From positions 1 to 52,934 of the forward strand of contig JAPLXV010000022.1 in assembly GCA_026395895.1 (NCBI GenBank): a stretch of 52,934 bases of DNA, written 5' to 3'. Below the pieces are notes generated by a model, which worked only from the letters and a program-made list of their open reading frames with translations, was not told the DNA's origin and did not search any database. Made by a program: the position numbers and the translations under genes. Below, piece by piece: positions 45,878 to 52,934 of this stretch. Source of the stretch: Candidatus Nomurabacteria bacterium. GTDB taxonomy: Bacteria; Patescibacteriota; Minisyncoccia; Phycocordibacterales; UBA9973. Positions within the stretch are counted from its first letter, which is position 1. Each line of letters begins with the position of its first letter.

Positions 45878-46957
45878 ATGCAAAATTTCTGGAAAAAATT
45901 AAAGAAACCATTTTTCTGTTTAGCGCCGATGTCGGACGTTACTGATATTGCTTTTCGTCGCATCTTAGCGAAATACAGCAAAAATAGAGAGAACAAAGAC
46001 AGGGTTGTTTTTTGGACAGAATTTGTGGCCACTGATGGTTTATGTAATAAACTGGCCAAGAAAAAACTTTCCCATATATTAAAATACTCCGAAGCCGAAA
46101 GGCCAATCGTGGCTCAAGTTTTTGGCGCCAATCCTGAAAACATGAAAAAGGCTTGTAGTTATATTGCCAGTCTAGGTTTTGATGGCATAGATATAAATAT
46201 GGGTTGTCCTGATAAATCAGTGGTTGCTCAAGGAGCTGGGTCAGCACTGATAAAAACTCCGCAACTTGCCAGAAAAATTATACAAGCGGCTCATGTGGGA
46301 ATAAAATCAGCAGGAACGCATATTCCAGTGTCAGTTAAAACAAGAGTTGGTTTTTCTAAAGAAGAAATAGATACTTGGATACCAGAATTATTAAAAGAAG
46401 ATATTTCCGCTTTGACGATTCATTTGCGTACTGCTAAAGAATTGTCGCTCGTTCCAGCAAATTGGAATTATATTAAAAAAATAAAAGAACTTATAAAAAA
46501 AAGTGGAAAAGATATATTGCTCATTGGTAATGGTGATGTCGCAGATATTGATGACGCTAGGAAGAAGTATAAAGATTTCGGTTGTGATGGAATAATGATA
46601 GGTAGGGGAGTTTTTGGGAATCCATTTTTCTTTGCATTTCAAAAGCCAGGCTTTAGGAATTTAGAAAAGCCTGGCTTTGGAAAACAAAAAAATTTAGACC
46701 CCTCCTCAATCCTCCCCTTCGCAGGGGAGGAAGTAAAAGAAAAGTTAGAAATTCTCATAGAACACACCCAACTTTTTGATAAAGAACTTGCAAAACCTAA
46801 ACATAAAAGTTTTGCTGTAATGAAAAAACATTTCAAAGCGTATGTAAATGATTTTCCGGGGGCAAAAGAATTACGCGCAAAGTTAATGGGAACAGAAAAT
46901 TCAAAAGAAGTGGAAAAGATAATACGAAGTTTCCTGAAATTGACAAACTCTGATTAG
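45878..46957 (+). CDS. tRNA-dihydrouridine synthase
   Basis: CLAPMSDVTDIAFRRIL, DGIDINMGCPDKSVVAQGAGSALIKTPQLARKII, VSVKTRVGF, LTIHLRTAKE, IGNGDVADIDDA, CDGIMIGRGVFGNPFFF. Confidence 0.95.
   Translation: MQNFWKKLKKPFFCLAPMSDVTDIAFRRILAKYSKNRENKDRVVFWTEFVATDGLCNKLAKKKLSHILKYSEAERPIVAQVFGANPENMKKACSYIASLGFDGIDINMGCPDKSVVAQGAGSALIKTPQLARKIIQAAHVGIKSAGTHIPVSVKTRVGFSKEEIDTWIPELLKEDISALTIHLRTAKELSLVPANWNYIKKIKELIKKSGKDILLIGNGDVADIDDARKKYKDFGCDGIMIGRGVFGNPFFFAFQKPGFRNLEKPGFGKQKNLDPSSILPFAGEEVKEKLEILIEHTQLFDKELAKPKHKSFAVMKKHFKAYVNDFPGAKELRAKLMGTENSKEVEKIIRSFLKLTNSD
46642..46678. repeat. In-frame palindromic element inside dus (family F6)
   Basis: aaagccaggcttt / aaagcctggcttt; perfect 13-bp arms, each an odd-length palindrome differing only in the central base; encodes QKPGFRNLEKPGFG. 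Confidence 0.92.
46711..46730. repeat. Second in-frame hairpin inside dus
   Basis: cctcccc-ttcgca-ggggagg, encoding part of DPSSILPFAGEEV. Confidence 0.75.
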
Positions 46958-46969
46958 AAGTGTTAGAGT
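46940..46969 (+). promoter_or_regulatory. Candidate sigma70 promoter
   Basis: ttgaca at 46940-46945, then tagagt about 18 bp downstream; the -35 lies in the dus 3' end. Confidence 0.4.
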
Positions 46970-47009
46970 GATAAAAACAGCCATTCATTCATAATTTAAA
47001 GGAGTCAAT

Positions 47010-47333
47010 ATGAAAAAGATTATTATATTTACTTTTTCATCAAGAAAAATAATTCTTTCTGGAAAATTATTTGATATTGGGGTAAATTTAGACTCAGTAT
47101 TAATACTTTCAGATAAAGAAAACCTTGGGGATATATTAAGAGAAACTCGACCTAAAATAATTTTGGTCGACGGAGAATTACCCAATGATCTATTTCTTGA
47201 TTGCATCGATATTGCGGAAAAATCAATTTCTGACTTTGATATGGATACAAAACTCTGTGTCTTTGAAAGAGATCGAAAAACTCCAGGAACAATTTTTATC
47301 ACAGGACTTATAGATTTAAAAAATATTGTTTAA
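47010..47333 (+). CDS. Hypothetical protein
   Basis: 107-aa ORF with SD aaaggag; 'PKIILVDGELPNDLFLDCIDIA' vaguely receiver-like; family unassigned. Confidence 0.65.
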   Translation: MKKIIIFTFSSRKIILSGKLFDIGVNLDSVLILSDKENLGDILRETRPKIILVDGELPNDLFLDCIDIAEKSISDFDMDTKLCVFERDRKTPGTIFITGLIDLKNIV

Positions 47334-47350
47334 ATTTATAAGCCAAAATT

Positions 47351-47382
47351 AAAAAGCCCTAATAAACAGGGCTTTTTTTATT
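47351..47382 (+). terminator. Rho-independent terminator
   Basis: aaaaagccct-aataaac-agggcttttttta. Confidence 0.85.
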
Positions 47383-47401
47383 TTAATTTTTCTGTATAAT
47401 A

Positions 47402-48463
47402 ATGTGTATGCACGATTTGGCATTATATAGAAAATACAGACCTAAAAACTTTAGCGAAGTAAGAGGACAAGACCATATTGTGAAAGTCTTGGAAAGCTCA
47501 GTGGAGACCAATAAAGTTTCGCATGCTTATCTTTTTGTGGGTTCTAGGGGTACAGGTAAAACGTCTGTAGCTCGTATTTTCGCTAAGGAAATCGGGGTCT
47601 CAGAGAATGACCTTTATGAGATAGATGCCGCCTCTAATAGAGGTATAGAAGACATTAGAGCCCTTCGGGACGGCGCTAGAGTCCTTCCTTTTGATTCAAA
47701 ATACAAAGTTTACATAATAGACGAGGTTCATATGCTTTCTAAAGATGCTTGGGGTGCATTGTTGAAGACCTTGGAAGAGCCTCCCAAACATGTCATTTTT
47801 ATTCTGGCTACGACAGAAGTGCACAAAGTTCCAGAAACGATAGTCTCTCGTTGTCAGGTTTTTGTTTTTAGAAAAGCTTCTGATTTGGCTTCTAAAAATA
47901 TGATTCTAGAGGTTGCTAAAAAAGAAGGTTTTGAATTAAATGCTGGTTCAGCAGAGTTGATGGCGATTTTAGGAGATGGTTCATTTCGTGATGCTTTAGG
48001 TACATTACAGAAAGTTTTAAATTTCTCTGTTGATAAAAAAGGAAAAAAAATAAGTAAAATAACCAGAGAAGATGTAGAAAAAATAACTGGCGCACCGAAA
48101 ACACTTTTAGTAAATGACTTTATTTCTGCTATTGCTGAGAAAAATTTAGAAAATGGAATCACAACTGTTCGTAAAGCTGCAGCTGAAAGTATGGATATGA
48201 AACTTTATTTGAAATTAATTATAGAAAAATTTCGAGTAGCGGTGATTTTAAAATATGCTCCGAAATTAGAAAAAGAAATGGTAGGGGATTTAGGCGAAGA
48301 AGATTTAGAATTTTTAAAAGGATTAGTAAAAGAAGATAAAGAAGGGCTCCTTCGTTCAAAAGCTCTATCAATCCTTCTTGAAGCTTACAGCGATATTGAC
48401 CGTGCCTTTGTCTCCGAACTTCCACTCGAACTTGCACTAGTCAAAATTCTTTCAAAAGAGTAA
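47402..48463 (+). CDS. dnaX: DNA polymerase III subunit gamma/tau (short, gamma-like)
   Basis: LYRKYRPKNFSEVRGQDHIVKVLESSVETNKVSHAYLFVGSRGTGKTSVARIFAKE, YEIDAASNRGIEDIR, YIIDEVHMLSKDAWGALLKTLEEPP. Confidence 0.95.
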   Translation: MCMHDLALYRKYRPKNFSEVRGQDHIVKVLESSVETNKVSHAYLFVGSRGTGKTSVARIFAKEIGVSENDLYEIDAASNRGIEDIRALRDGARVLPFDSKYKVYIIDEVHMLSKDAWGALLKTLEEPPKHVIFILATTEVHKVPETIVSRCQVFVFRKASDLASKNMILEVAKKEGFELNAGSAELMAILGDGSFRDALGTLQKVLNFSVDKKGKKISKITREDVEKITGAPKTLLVNDFISAIAEKNLENGITTVRKAAAESMDMKLYLKLIIEKFRVAVILKYAPKLEKEMVGDLGEEDLEFLKGLVKEDKEGLLRSKALSILLEAYSDIDRAFVSELPLELALVKILSKE

Positions 48464-48467
48464 TTGC

Positions 48468-49301
48468 TTATTTTATTGTTTTAGCTACTTTTAAGATATT
48501 GCGAAAAAGCATGGCTATGGTCATTGGACCCACGCCTCCTGGCACAGGTGAGACAAAACCAGCTACATCTTTTACTGATTCTAAATCTACATCGCCCACG
48601 ATCCCAGAATTTAATTCAGAAGTTCCAGCGTCTATAATTATTACCCCATTTTTTATCATATTACCTTTTATATATTGTCCCTTTCCCATTCCTGAAATTA
48701 TGACATCAGCTTTTTTTAATATTTCTTCTTTGTTTTCTGTTTGGCTAGAAATAATTTCTGGAGTTAAGCCACGAAGATGAAGTAGGGCAGAAACTGGTTT
48801 ACCTACTAATTTTCCTTGGCCTAAAACAACTATTTTTTTATCTTTCAAACTTAAGTTAATAGAATCTAAAAGAAAAATACAAGCAAGAGCAGCTGGAAAA
48901 CCTAAAGATAAATCTCCATTATAAAATTTTTCACTTGTAATAGTATTTAAACAATCTACATCTAAACGTGAATCTACTGCATTTAAAATTTTGTCTTGAT
49001 CTAAGTTTTCTGGCAGTGGGAGTTGAACAATAATCCCACACATATTTGGAATTTTATTTAAAACTTCTATTTCTTTCACTAAGTTTTCTGTGGTTATATT
49101 GGAAGGGAAGAAGGCTTCATGAAAATGAATTCCTATTTCTTCAGCTGTATGTTTTTTCATATTTACATACTGACGAGAAATAGAGTTATCTCCAACTAGG
49201 ACATCACAAAAAACTGGTTGAAAAGACAAAGAATTTATTTCCTTTTTTATTTCATCCAGAATTTCTTTACTTATTTTTCTTCCGTCAATTATTGTTGTCA
49301 T
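48468..49301 (-). CDS. folD: Bifunctional methylenetetrahydrofolate dehydrogenase/cyclohydrolase
   Basis: VQLPLPENLDQDKILNAVDSRLDVDCLN, VVLGQGKLVGKPVSALLHLRG, FVSPVPGGVGPMTIAMLFRN. Confidence 0.95.
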   Translation of the reverse strand: MTTIIDGRKISKEILDEIKKEINSLSFQPVFCDVLVGDNSISRQYVNMKKHTAEEIGIHFHEAFFPSNITTENLVKEIEVLNKIPNMCGIIVQLPLPENLDQDKILNAVDSRLDVDCLNTITSEKFYNGDLSLGFPAALACIFLLDSINLSLKDKKIVVLGQGKLVGKPVSALLHLRGLTPEIISSQTENKEEILKKADVIISGMGKGQYIKGNMIKNGVIIIDAGTSELNSGIVGDVDLESVKDVAGFVSPVPGGVGPMTIAMLFRNILKVAKTIK

Positions 49302-49351
49302 TGATCTTTATAATACCATATTATCCCCACTTTTAAAATTTGCATAAATAG

Positions 49352-49381
49352 TTGTGTAAAACATAGATAAGGTGTTATAAT
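49352..49381 (+). promoter_or_regulatory. Candidate sigma70 promoter
   Basis: ttgtgt, 18-bp spacer, tataat (49376-49381), upstream of the ORF at 49397. Confidence 0.5.
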
Positions 49382-49396
49382 ACCAATGTCCTACCT

Positions 49397-50092
49397 ATGA
49401 TTGAAAAAAGAGAAGAAAAAGAAAAAGCTATAAATTTACGCAAACAGGGGAAAACTTATTCCGAGATTTTGTCTGTTGTTCCTGTTGCCAAATCAACTTT
49501 AGCTATTTGGCTACAATCTGTAAGTCTAGGTAAAAAACAAAAACAAGTATATACCCTAACAAGAAGATTAGCATCTCTTCGTGGTGGAGAAGCAAAGAAA
49601 AAACAAAGGATAACTAAACAAAATGAGATATTTTTAAAATCTAAAACAGAGATTGAAAGCATTTCTCAAAAAGAATTATTCCTAATAGGGATAATTTTAT
49701 ATTGGGCAGAAGGTGCAAAAGAAAAAGAATACAGACCAGGGTCTCAATTTGAATTTTCTAACATGGACCCAAAAATGATACAGCTTATGATAGTTTGGCT
49801 CTTAAAAATGTGCAAAATTAACAAAAATATGATAATCTTCAATATATTTCTTCACCAGAGCCACAAAGACAGAGTAGAAGAAGTAAGGGGATTTTGGTCT
49901 AAAATTACTGGTTTTCCTATAAATAGTTTTTCTGCTGTTTATTGGAAAAGAAATAAATTGACGACCAATCGTAAAAATACTAATGAAAAATATCATGGAG
50001 TATTAAAAATCAAAGTTAGAACAAGTTCTAGTTTAGTTAGAAAAATAGCAGGTTGGTCAGAAGGTATTTTTGAAAAAGTAGTAAAGAAATAG
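49397..50092 (+). CDS. HTH-domain protein of unknown function (possibly homing-endonuclease-like core)
   Basis: N-term KAINLRKQGKTYSEILSVVPVAKSTLAIWLQ (HTH); then LIGIILYWAEGAKE...FSNMDPKMIQLMIVWLLKM, reminiscent of LAGLIDADG-derived folds. Confidence 0.65.
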   Translation: MIEKREEKEKAINLRKQGKTYSEILSVVPVAKSTLAIWLQSVSLGKKQKQVYTLTRRLASLRGGEAKKKQRITKQNEIFLKSKTEIESISQKELFLIGIILYWAEGAKEKEYRPGSQFEFSNMDPKMIQLMIVWLLKMCKINKNMIIFNIFLHQSHKDRVEEVRGFWSKITGFPINSFSAVYWKRNKLTTNRKNTNEKYHGVLKIKVRTSSSLVRKIAGWSEGIFEKVVKK

Positions 50093-50097
50093 TATAT

Positions 50098-50168
50098 TTG
50101 GGGATCGTCTAACGGTAGGACTTCTCCCTTTGAAGGAGAAAATTTTGGTTCGAGTCCAAATCCCCAAG
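50098..50168 (+). tRNA. tRNA-Gln(TTG)
   Basis: Acceptor TTGGGGA/TCCCCAA, anticodon stem-loop tctcc-CTTTGAA-ggaga, T-arm tttggttcgagtccaaa, discriminator G. Confidence 0.9.
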
Positions 50169-50203
50169 CTAGTGATATTTTATAAAGATGATATAATTAA
50201 AAC

Positions 50204-50563
50204 ATGCCTTCAGACAAATTAATTAAAAAAGAAATAGAAAAACCAAGAAAAGAACTGGTAGATTTCAGAAAAGAAATAACCGGTTATATTAATGGCTATA
50301 AAAGTGGAAGAATAACCGGCACTATGTATGACCTTTCTTTAATTGAGAATGTTGATGAACTCATAGGAGAAGACCTTGATATGTGGAAAAAATTAGAAAA
50401 TTACAAAACAAATCCAATTTCTGAAAGAGACCTAGATATTTATCAAAATCATGTAAAAACTTCGAAAAGTTTATCAAGAGACAACTTTCGTGCATATATT
50501 ATACAAAAAATAACCGCATTTTCTTCGTTAGATATGAATACTGAAGAAAAAAGAAAACTATGA
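50204..50563 (+). CDS. Hypothetical protein
   Basis: 119-aa charged ORF; stop overlaps the next start (ATGA). Confidence 0.65.
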   Translation: MPSDKLIKKEIEKPRKELVDFRKEITGYINGYKSGRITGTMYDLSLIENVDELIGEDLDMWKKLENYKTNPISERDLDIYQNHVKTSKSLSRDNFRAYIIQKITAFSSLDMNTEEKRKL

Positions 50564-50949
50564 TCAGAAACGTAAACAAAGAACATAAAGCAAAATTAAA
50601 TACACTTGATAAAGTGGCAATTTTTATTACCAAAGTTGTTGGCACTATGTGGTGCGCCATCGCTTTTACTATTTTGGCTTTGATTAGTTTACCGGAAGCA
50701 TTAAGTAATGGAACAGCCACCACTATTTCTTGGATTGCCCAAACGTTTTTGCAGTTAGTGTTATTGTCTATCATTATGGTCGGGCAAAATCTTCAAAGCA
50801 AACATTCAGAGCTCCGAGCCGAAGCAGATTATGAAACTGATATGGATGCAAAAAAAGATGTTGAAAATTTATTGAAACGTCTTGATGACATAGAACAAAA
50901 TAAGCTCGATAAAATAATAAAAATTTTAGAAGATGCAAGAAATAAATAA
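50560..50949 (+). CDS. DUF1003/low-affinity-permease-like two-TM protein
   Basis: TKVVGTMWCAIAFTILALISLPEA...ISWIAQTFLQLVLLSIIMVGQNLQSKHSELRAEADYETDMDAKKDVENLLKRLDDIE. Confidence 0.7.
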   Translation: MIRNVNKEHKAKLNTLDKVAIFITKVVGTMWCAIAFTILALISLPEALSNGTATTISWIAQTFLQLVLLSIIMVGQNLQSKHSELRAEADYETDMDAKKDVENLLKRLDDIEQNKLDKIIKILEDARNK

Positions 50950-51472
50950 AGATATTCTAATTCGTGCCCAAAAAGGGGATTTAAATGCATTCGAATATAT
51001 TTTATCTTTTTATGAAAAAGCTATTTTTAACTATTGCTTGCGAATAACGAAAAACCCACAAGAAGCAAAAGATATAACTCAAGAGACTTTCATAAAAGTA
51101 TATTCACATCGTAAATCAATTGACCCAGAAAAGAAAATAAAAACTTGGATATTTACCATTGCCACCAATACAACTTATGATTTTTTAAGGAGCAAAAAAC
51201 GAAAAAACGAAACAAGCCTAGACGAAGAAAATGAAACAATTCCTAATTTTGAAGCGTATTATCCAGAAGAGGGTTTAGTTTCTGATGTAGAGAAAGCTTT
51301 AAAAAAGATAAACCCGGAATACAAAAAGGCACTTTTGCTGTTTTATCAACAAGGTTTTAAGTACGAAGAAATAGCTGAAATACTTCTAATGCCTATTAAT
51401 ACAGTGAAGACTCATATCAGCAGAGGGAAGGAAGAATTAAAAGAATTATTAAAAGAATATGGAAAAAATTGA
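50933..51472 (+). CDS. RNA polymerase sigma-70 family (ECF) factor
   Basis: NYCLRITKNPQEAKDITQETFIKVYSHRKSID...TWIFTIATNTTYDFLRSKKR, then LLLFYQQGFKYEEIAEILLMPINTVKTHISRGKEELKELL. Confidence 0.95.
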   Translation: MQEINKDILIRAQKGDLNAFEYILSFYEKAIFNYCLRITKNPQEAKDITQETFIKVYSHRKSIDPEKKIKTWIFTIATNTTYDFLRSKKRKNETSLDEENETIPNFEAYYPEEGLVSDVEKALKKINPEYKKALLLFYQQGFKYEEIAEILLMPINTVKTHISRGKEELKELLKEYGKN

Positions 51473-51860
51473 CGAACAACTAAATAATTTATCACTGATA
51501 GAAATTCCGGTTGGAATGCATCAATCTATAATGCATAAGGTTAATTATAAACGTATAAAACCAATACTTTTTTCAGTCTTAGGTTTGCTTGTACTTAATT
51601 TTTTTATAATCGCTTGGCACATAAATGGTAAATTAGTTAATGCAGAATTTAGTGATATGATGAAAGATTTCTTTGAAACTTTTGATTTGAGTTTTTATTT
51701 TGTTGGTACTATTCTAGGAAGTTTCTTTGAGATAGTTTCTCCGGCTATTGTTTTATCTTTGCTACTTAATTTAGGTGGAGCAATCTATGTTGGAAAGAAA
51801 ATTAGGGCGTCAAAAAAAGAATTGGTTTTTGAAACAAATCGACTACCTGTGGCGTATTAG
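51459..51860 (+). CDS. Small membrane protein, candidate anti-sigma partner
   Basis: 133 aa, two TMs, start overlaps the sigma gene stop; annotation from position only. Confidence 0.6.
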   Translation: MEKIDEQLNNLSLIEIPVGMHQSIMHKVNYKRIKPILFSVLGLLVLNFFIIAWHINGKLVNAEFSDMMKDFFETFDLSFYFVGTILGSFFEIVSPAIVLSLLLNLGGAIYVGKKIRASKKELVFETNRLPVAY

Positions 51861-51905
51861 AGGTAAGGTCGAATTAATACTAATTAATACTAAACTAAAA
51901 TTTAT

Positions 51906-52325
51906 ATGATAAACAAAATGAAATTCATTCTCCCAGTTTTAGCTCTTGGTCTTATGTTCAGTTCAACAGCTTTTGCTCAAACAACTTCAACATCAGATAC
52001 AAGTGGAGGTGCTAGCAGTACAACAACTTCAACTGTTTCTGCTAGAAAATCGTGTTTAGCTGATGCTAAAACTGCTCGTGTTGCCGCTGTAAAAGCAACC
52101 CAAGATGCATACAAGGCCGCTAATTTAGCCGCTAAAACAGCAAAAGCTTCTGCTCTTAAAGATGCAAAAGCTCTTACTAATAAAAAAGCTATGTCCGTTG
52201 CAATAAAAGCAGCTAACACCGCTTATAAATCAGCTGTAAAAGATAATGCTAAAACTCAAACAGCCACAGTAAAAGCAGCTTGGAGTGCTTACACAACAGC
52301 TGTAAAAGCTTGTCCTAAAAAATAA
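51906..52325 (+). CDS. Secreted Ala/Lys/Thr-rich repetitive protein
   Basis: Signal peptide (FILPVLALGLMFSSTAFAQ), Ser/Thr linker, then AAVKATQDAYKAANLAAKTAKASALKDAKAL... ending ACPKK. Confidence 0.75.
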   Translation: MINKMKFILPVLALGLMFSSTAFAQTTSTSDTSGGASSTTTSTVSARKSCLADAKTARVAAVKATQDAYKAANLAAKTAKASALKDAKALTNKKAMSVAIKAANTAYKSAVKDNAKTQTATVKAAWSAYTTAVKACPKK

Positions 52326-52343
52326 TTATTAACAATAATTTAT

Positions 52344-52376
52344 AAAAGACACCACTTTCGACGTGGTGTTTTTTAT
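52344..52376 (+). terminator. Rho-independent terminator
   Basis: aaaagacaccac-tttcgac-gtggtgtttttta. Confidence 0.8.
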
Positions 52377-52430
52377 ATTATTCTTGTCAAACTCTTTATT
52401 TTTGGCACTATTTATGTTATATTGCATTTT

Positions 52431-52934
52431 ATGCAATCATTTTTAAGTAAAGTGCCAAAATTTTTTAAATCTAAATGGACGCTCGGAGCAATAGTATTGA
52501 TTATTCTTGGAGTAGGTGGATATTTTCTCTTTCATAAAAATCCAACATATCAATTTGTAACTGTACAAAATGGTTCTATCACTGAATCGGTTTCTCTGAC
52601 TGGCAATACTATACCCAATCAAAATGTCTCTCTGGCATTCGGTAGCAGCGGCATTGTTTCTCACACTTATTCCGATCTTGGAAAGCAAGTGAACAAAGGA
52701 CAAGTATTGGCGGAATTAAATATGAGTGATCTTTTGGCGCAATTGCACAATGCCCAAGCCAACTATCAAAAAATTATAAATGGTGCGACAGAACCAACTA
52801 TTGATGTTACCAAAGCTTCAGTAAGCGCTGCAGAAGTTAGTCTTGATGGAATAATCAAACAACAAAAATTACTTGTGCAAAATGCATACAATAATCTTCT
52901 TAATTCCACACCCGAAGCATTACCAAGCGGGGGA
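52431..52934 (+). CDS. HlyD/RND-type periplasmic adaptor subunit, N-terminal part (truncated by window end)
   Basis: TM then VQNGSITESVSLTGNTIPNQNVSLAFGSSGIVSHTYSDLGKQVNKGQVLAELNMSDLLAQLHNAQANYQKI; no stop before 52934. Confidence 0.85.
   Translation, partial: MQSFLSKVPKFFKSKWTLGAIVLIILGVGGYFLFHKNPTYQFVTVQNGSITESVSLTGNTIPNQNVSLAFGSSGIVSHTYSDLGKQVNKGQVLAELNMSDLLAQLHNAQANYQKIINGATEPTIDVTKASVSAAEVSLDGIIKQQKLLVQNAYNNLLNSTPEALPSGG

Overview
The window looks like a compact, AT-rich bacterial chromosome segment of Patescibacteria/Parcubacteria (CPR) character. This is inferred from gene content and style, not from a database search. It carries mostly housekeeping genes: rmuC, a DnaQ-like exonuclease, yqeY, dedA, MYG1-like, obgE, gatB, fba, a CYTH protein, an FAD oxidase, rplY, rpmE, prfA, an RRM protein, the F1Fo ATP synthase operon, rsmI, priA, mreB, holB-like, frr, rseP, ddl, alr, rpmG, miaA, murA, parB, relA/spoT, topA, dprA, serS, ftsQ-like, dus, dnaX, folD, an ECF sigma factor and a truncated HlyD-like adaptor. 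There are five tRNAs. The left edge holds an IS30-type transposase remnant. The standout signal is a dense set of short, near-perfect inverted repeats. Many are 'double hairpins' whose arms are themselves quasi-palindromic. They sit between genes and also in frame inside conserved genes (gatB x2, rsmI, atpG x2, topA x2, miaA, priA, dus x2, rplY, FAD oxidase x2). At least three families occur as near-identical copies at different loci: gatB/rsmI, atpG/topA, and the two gaps flanking atpD. The gatB and rsmI copies are translated in different frames. The pattern resembles BIME/REP elements combined with Rickettsia-style protein-coding palindromes. Other items of note: a diverged second copy of the prfA 3' end bounding a 1.5-kb three-gene cargo, a BRO-like gene interrupting the atp operon, and a tRNA-Ile 5' fragment carrying one of the palindromes.
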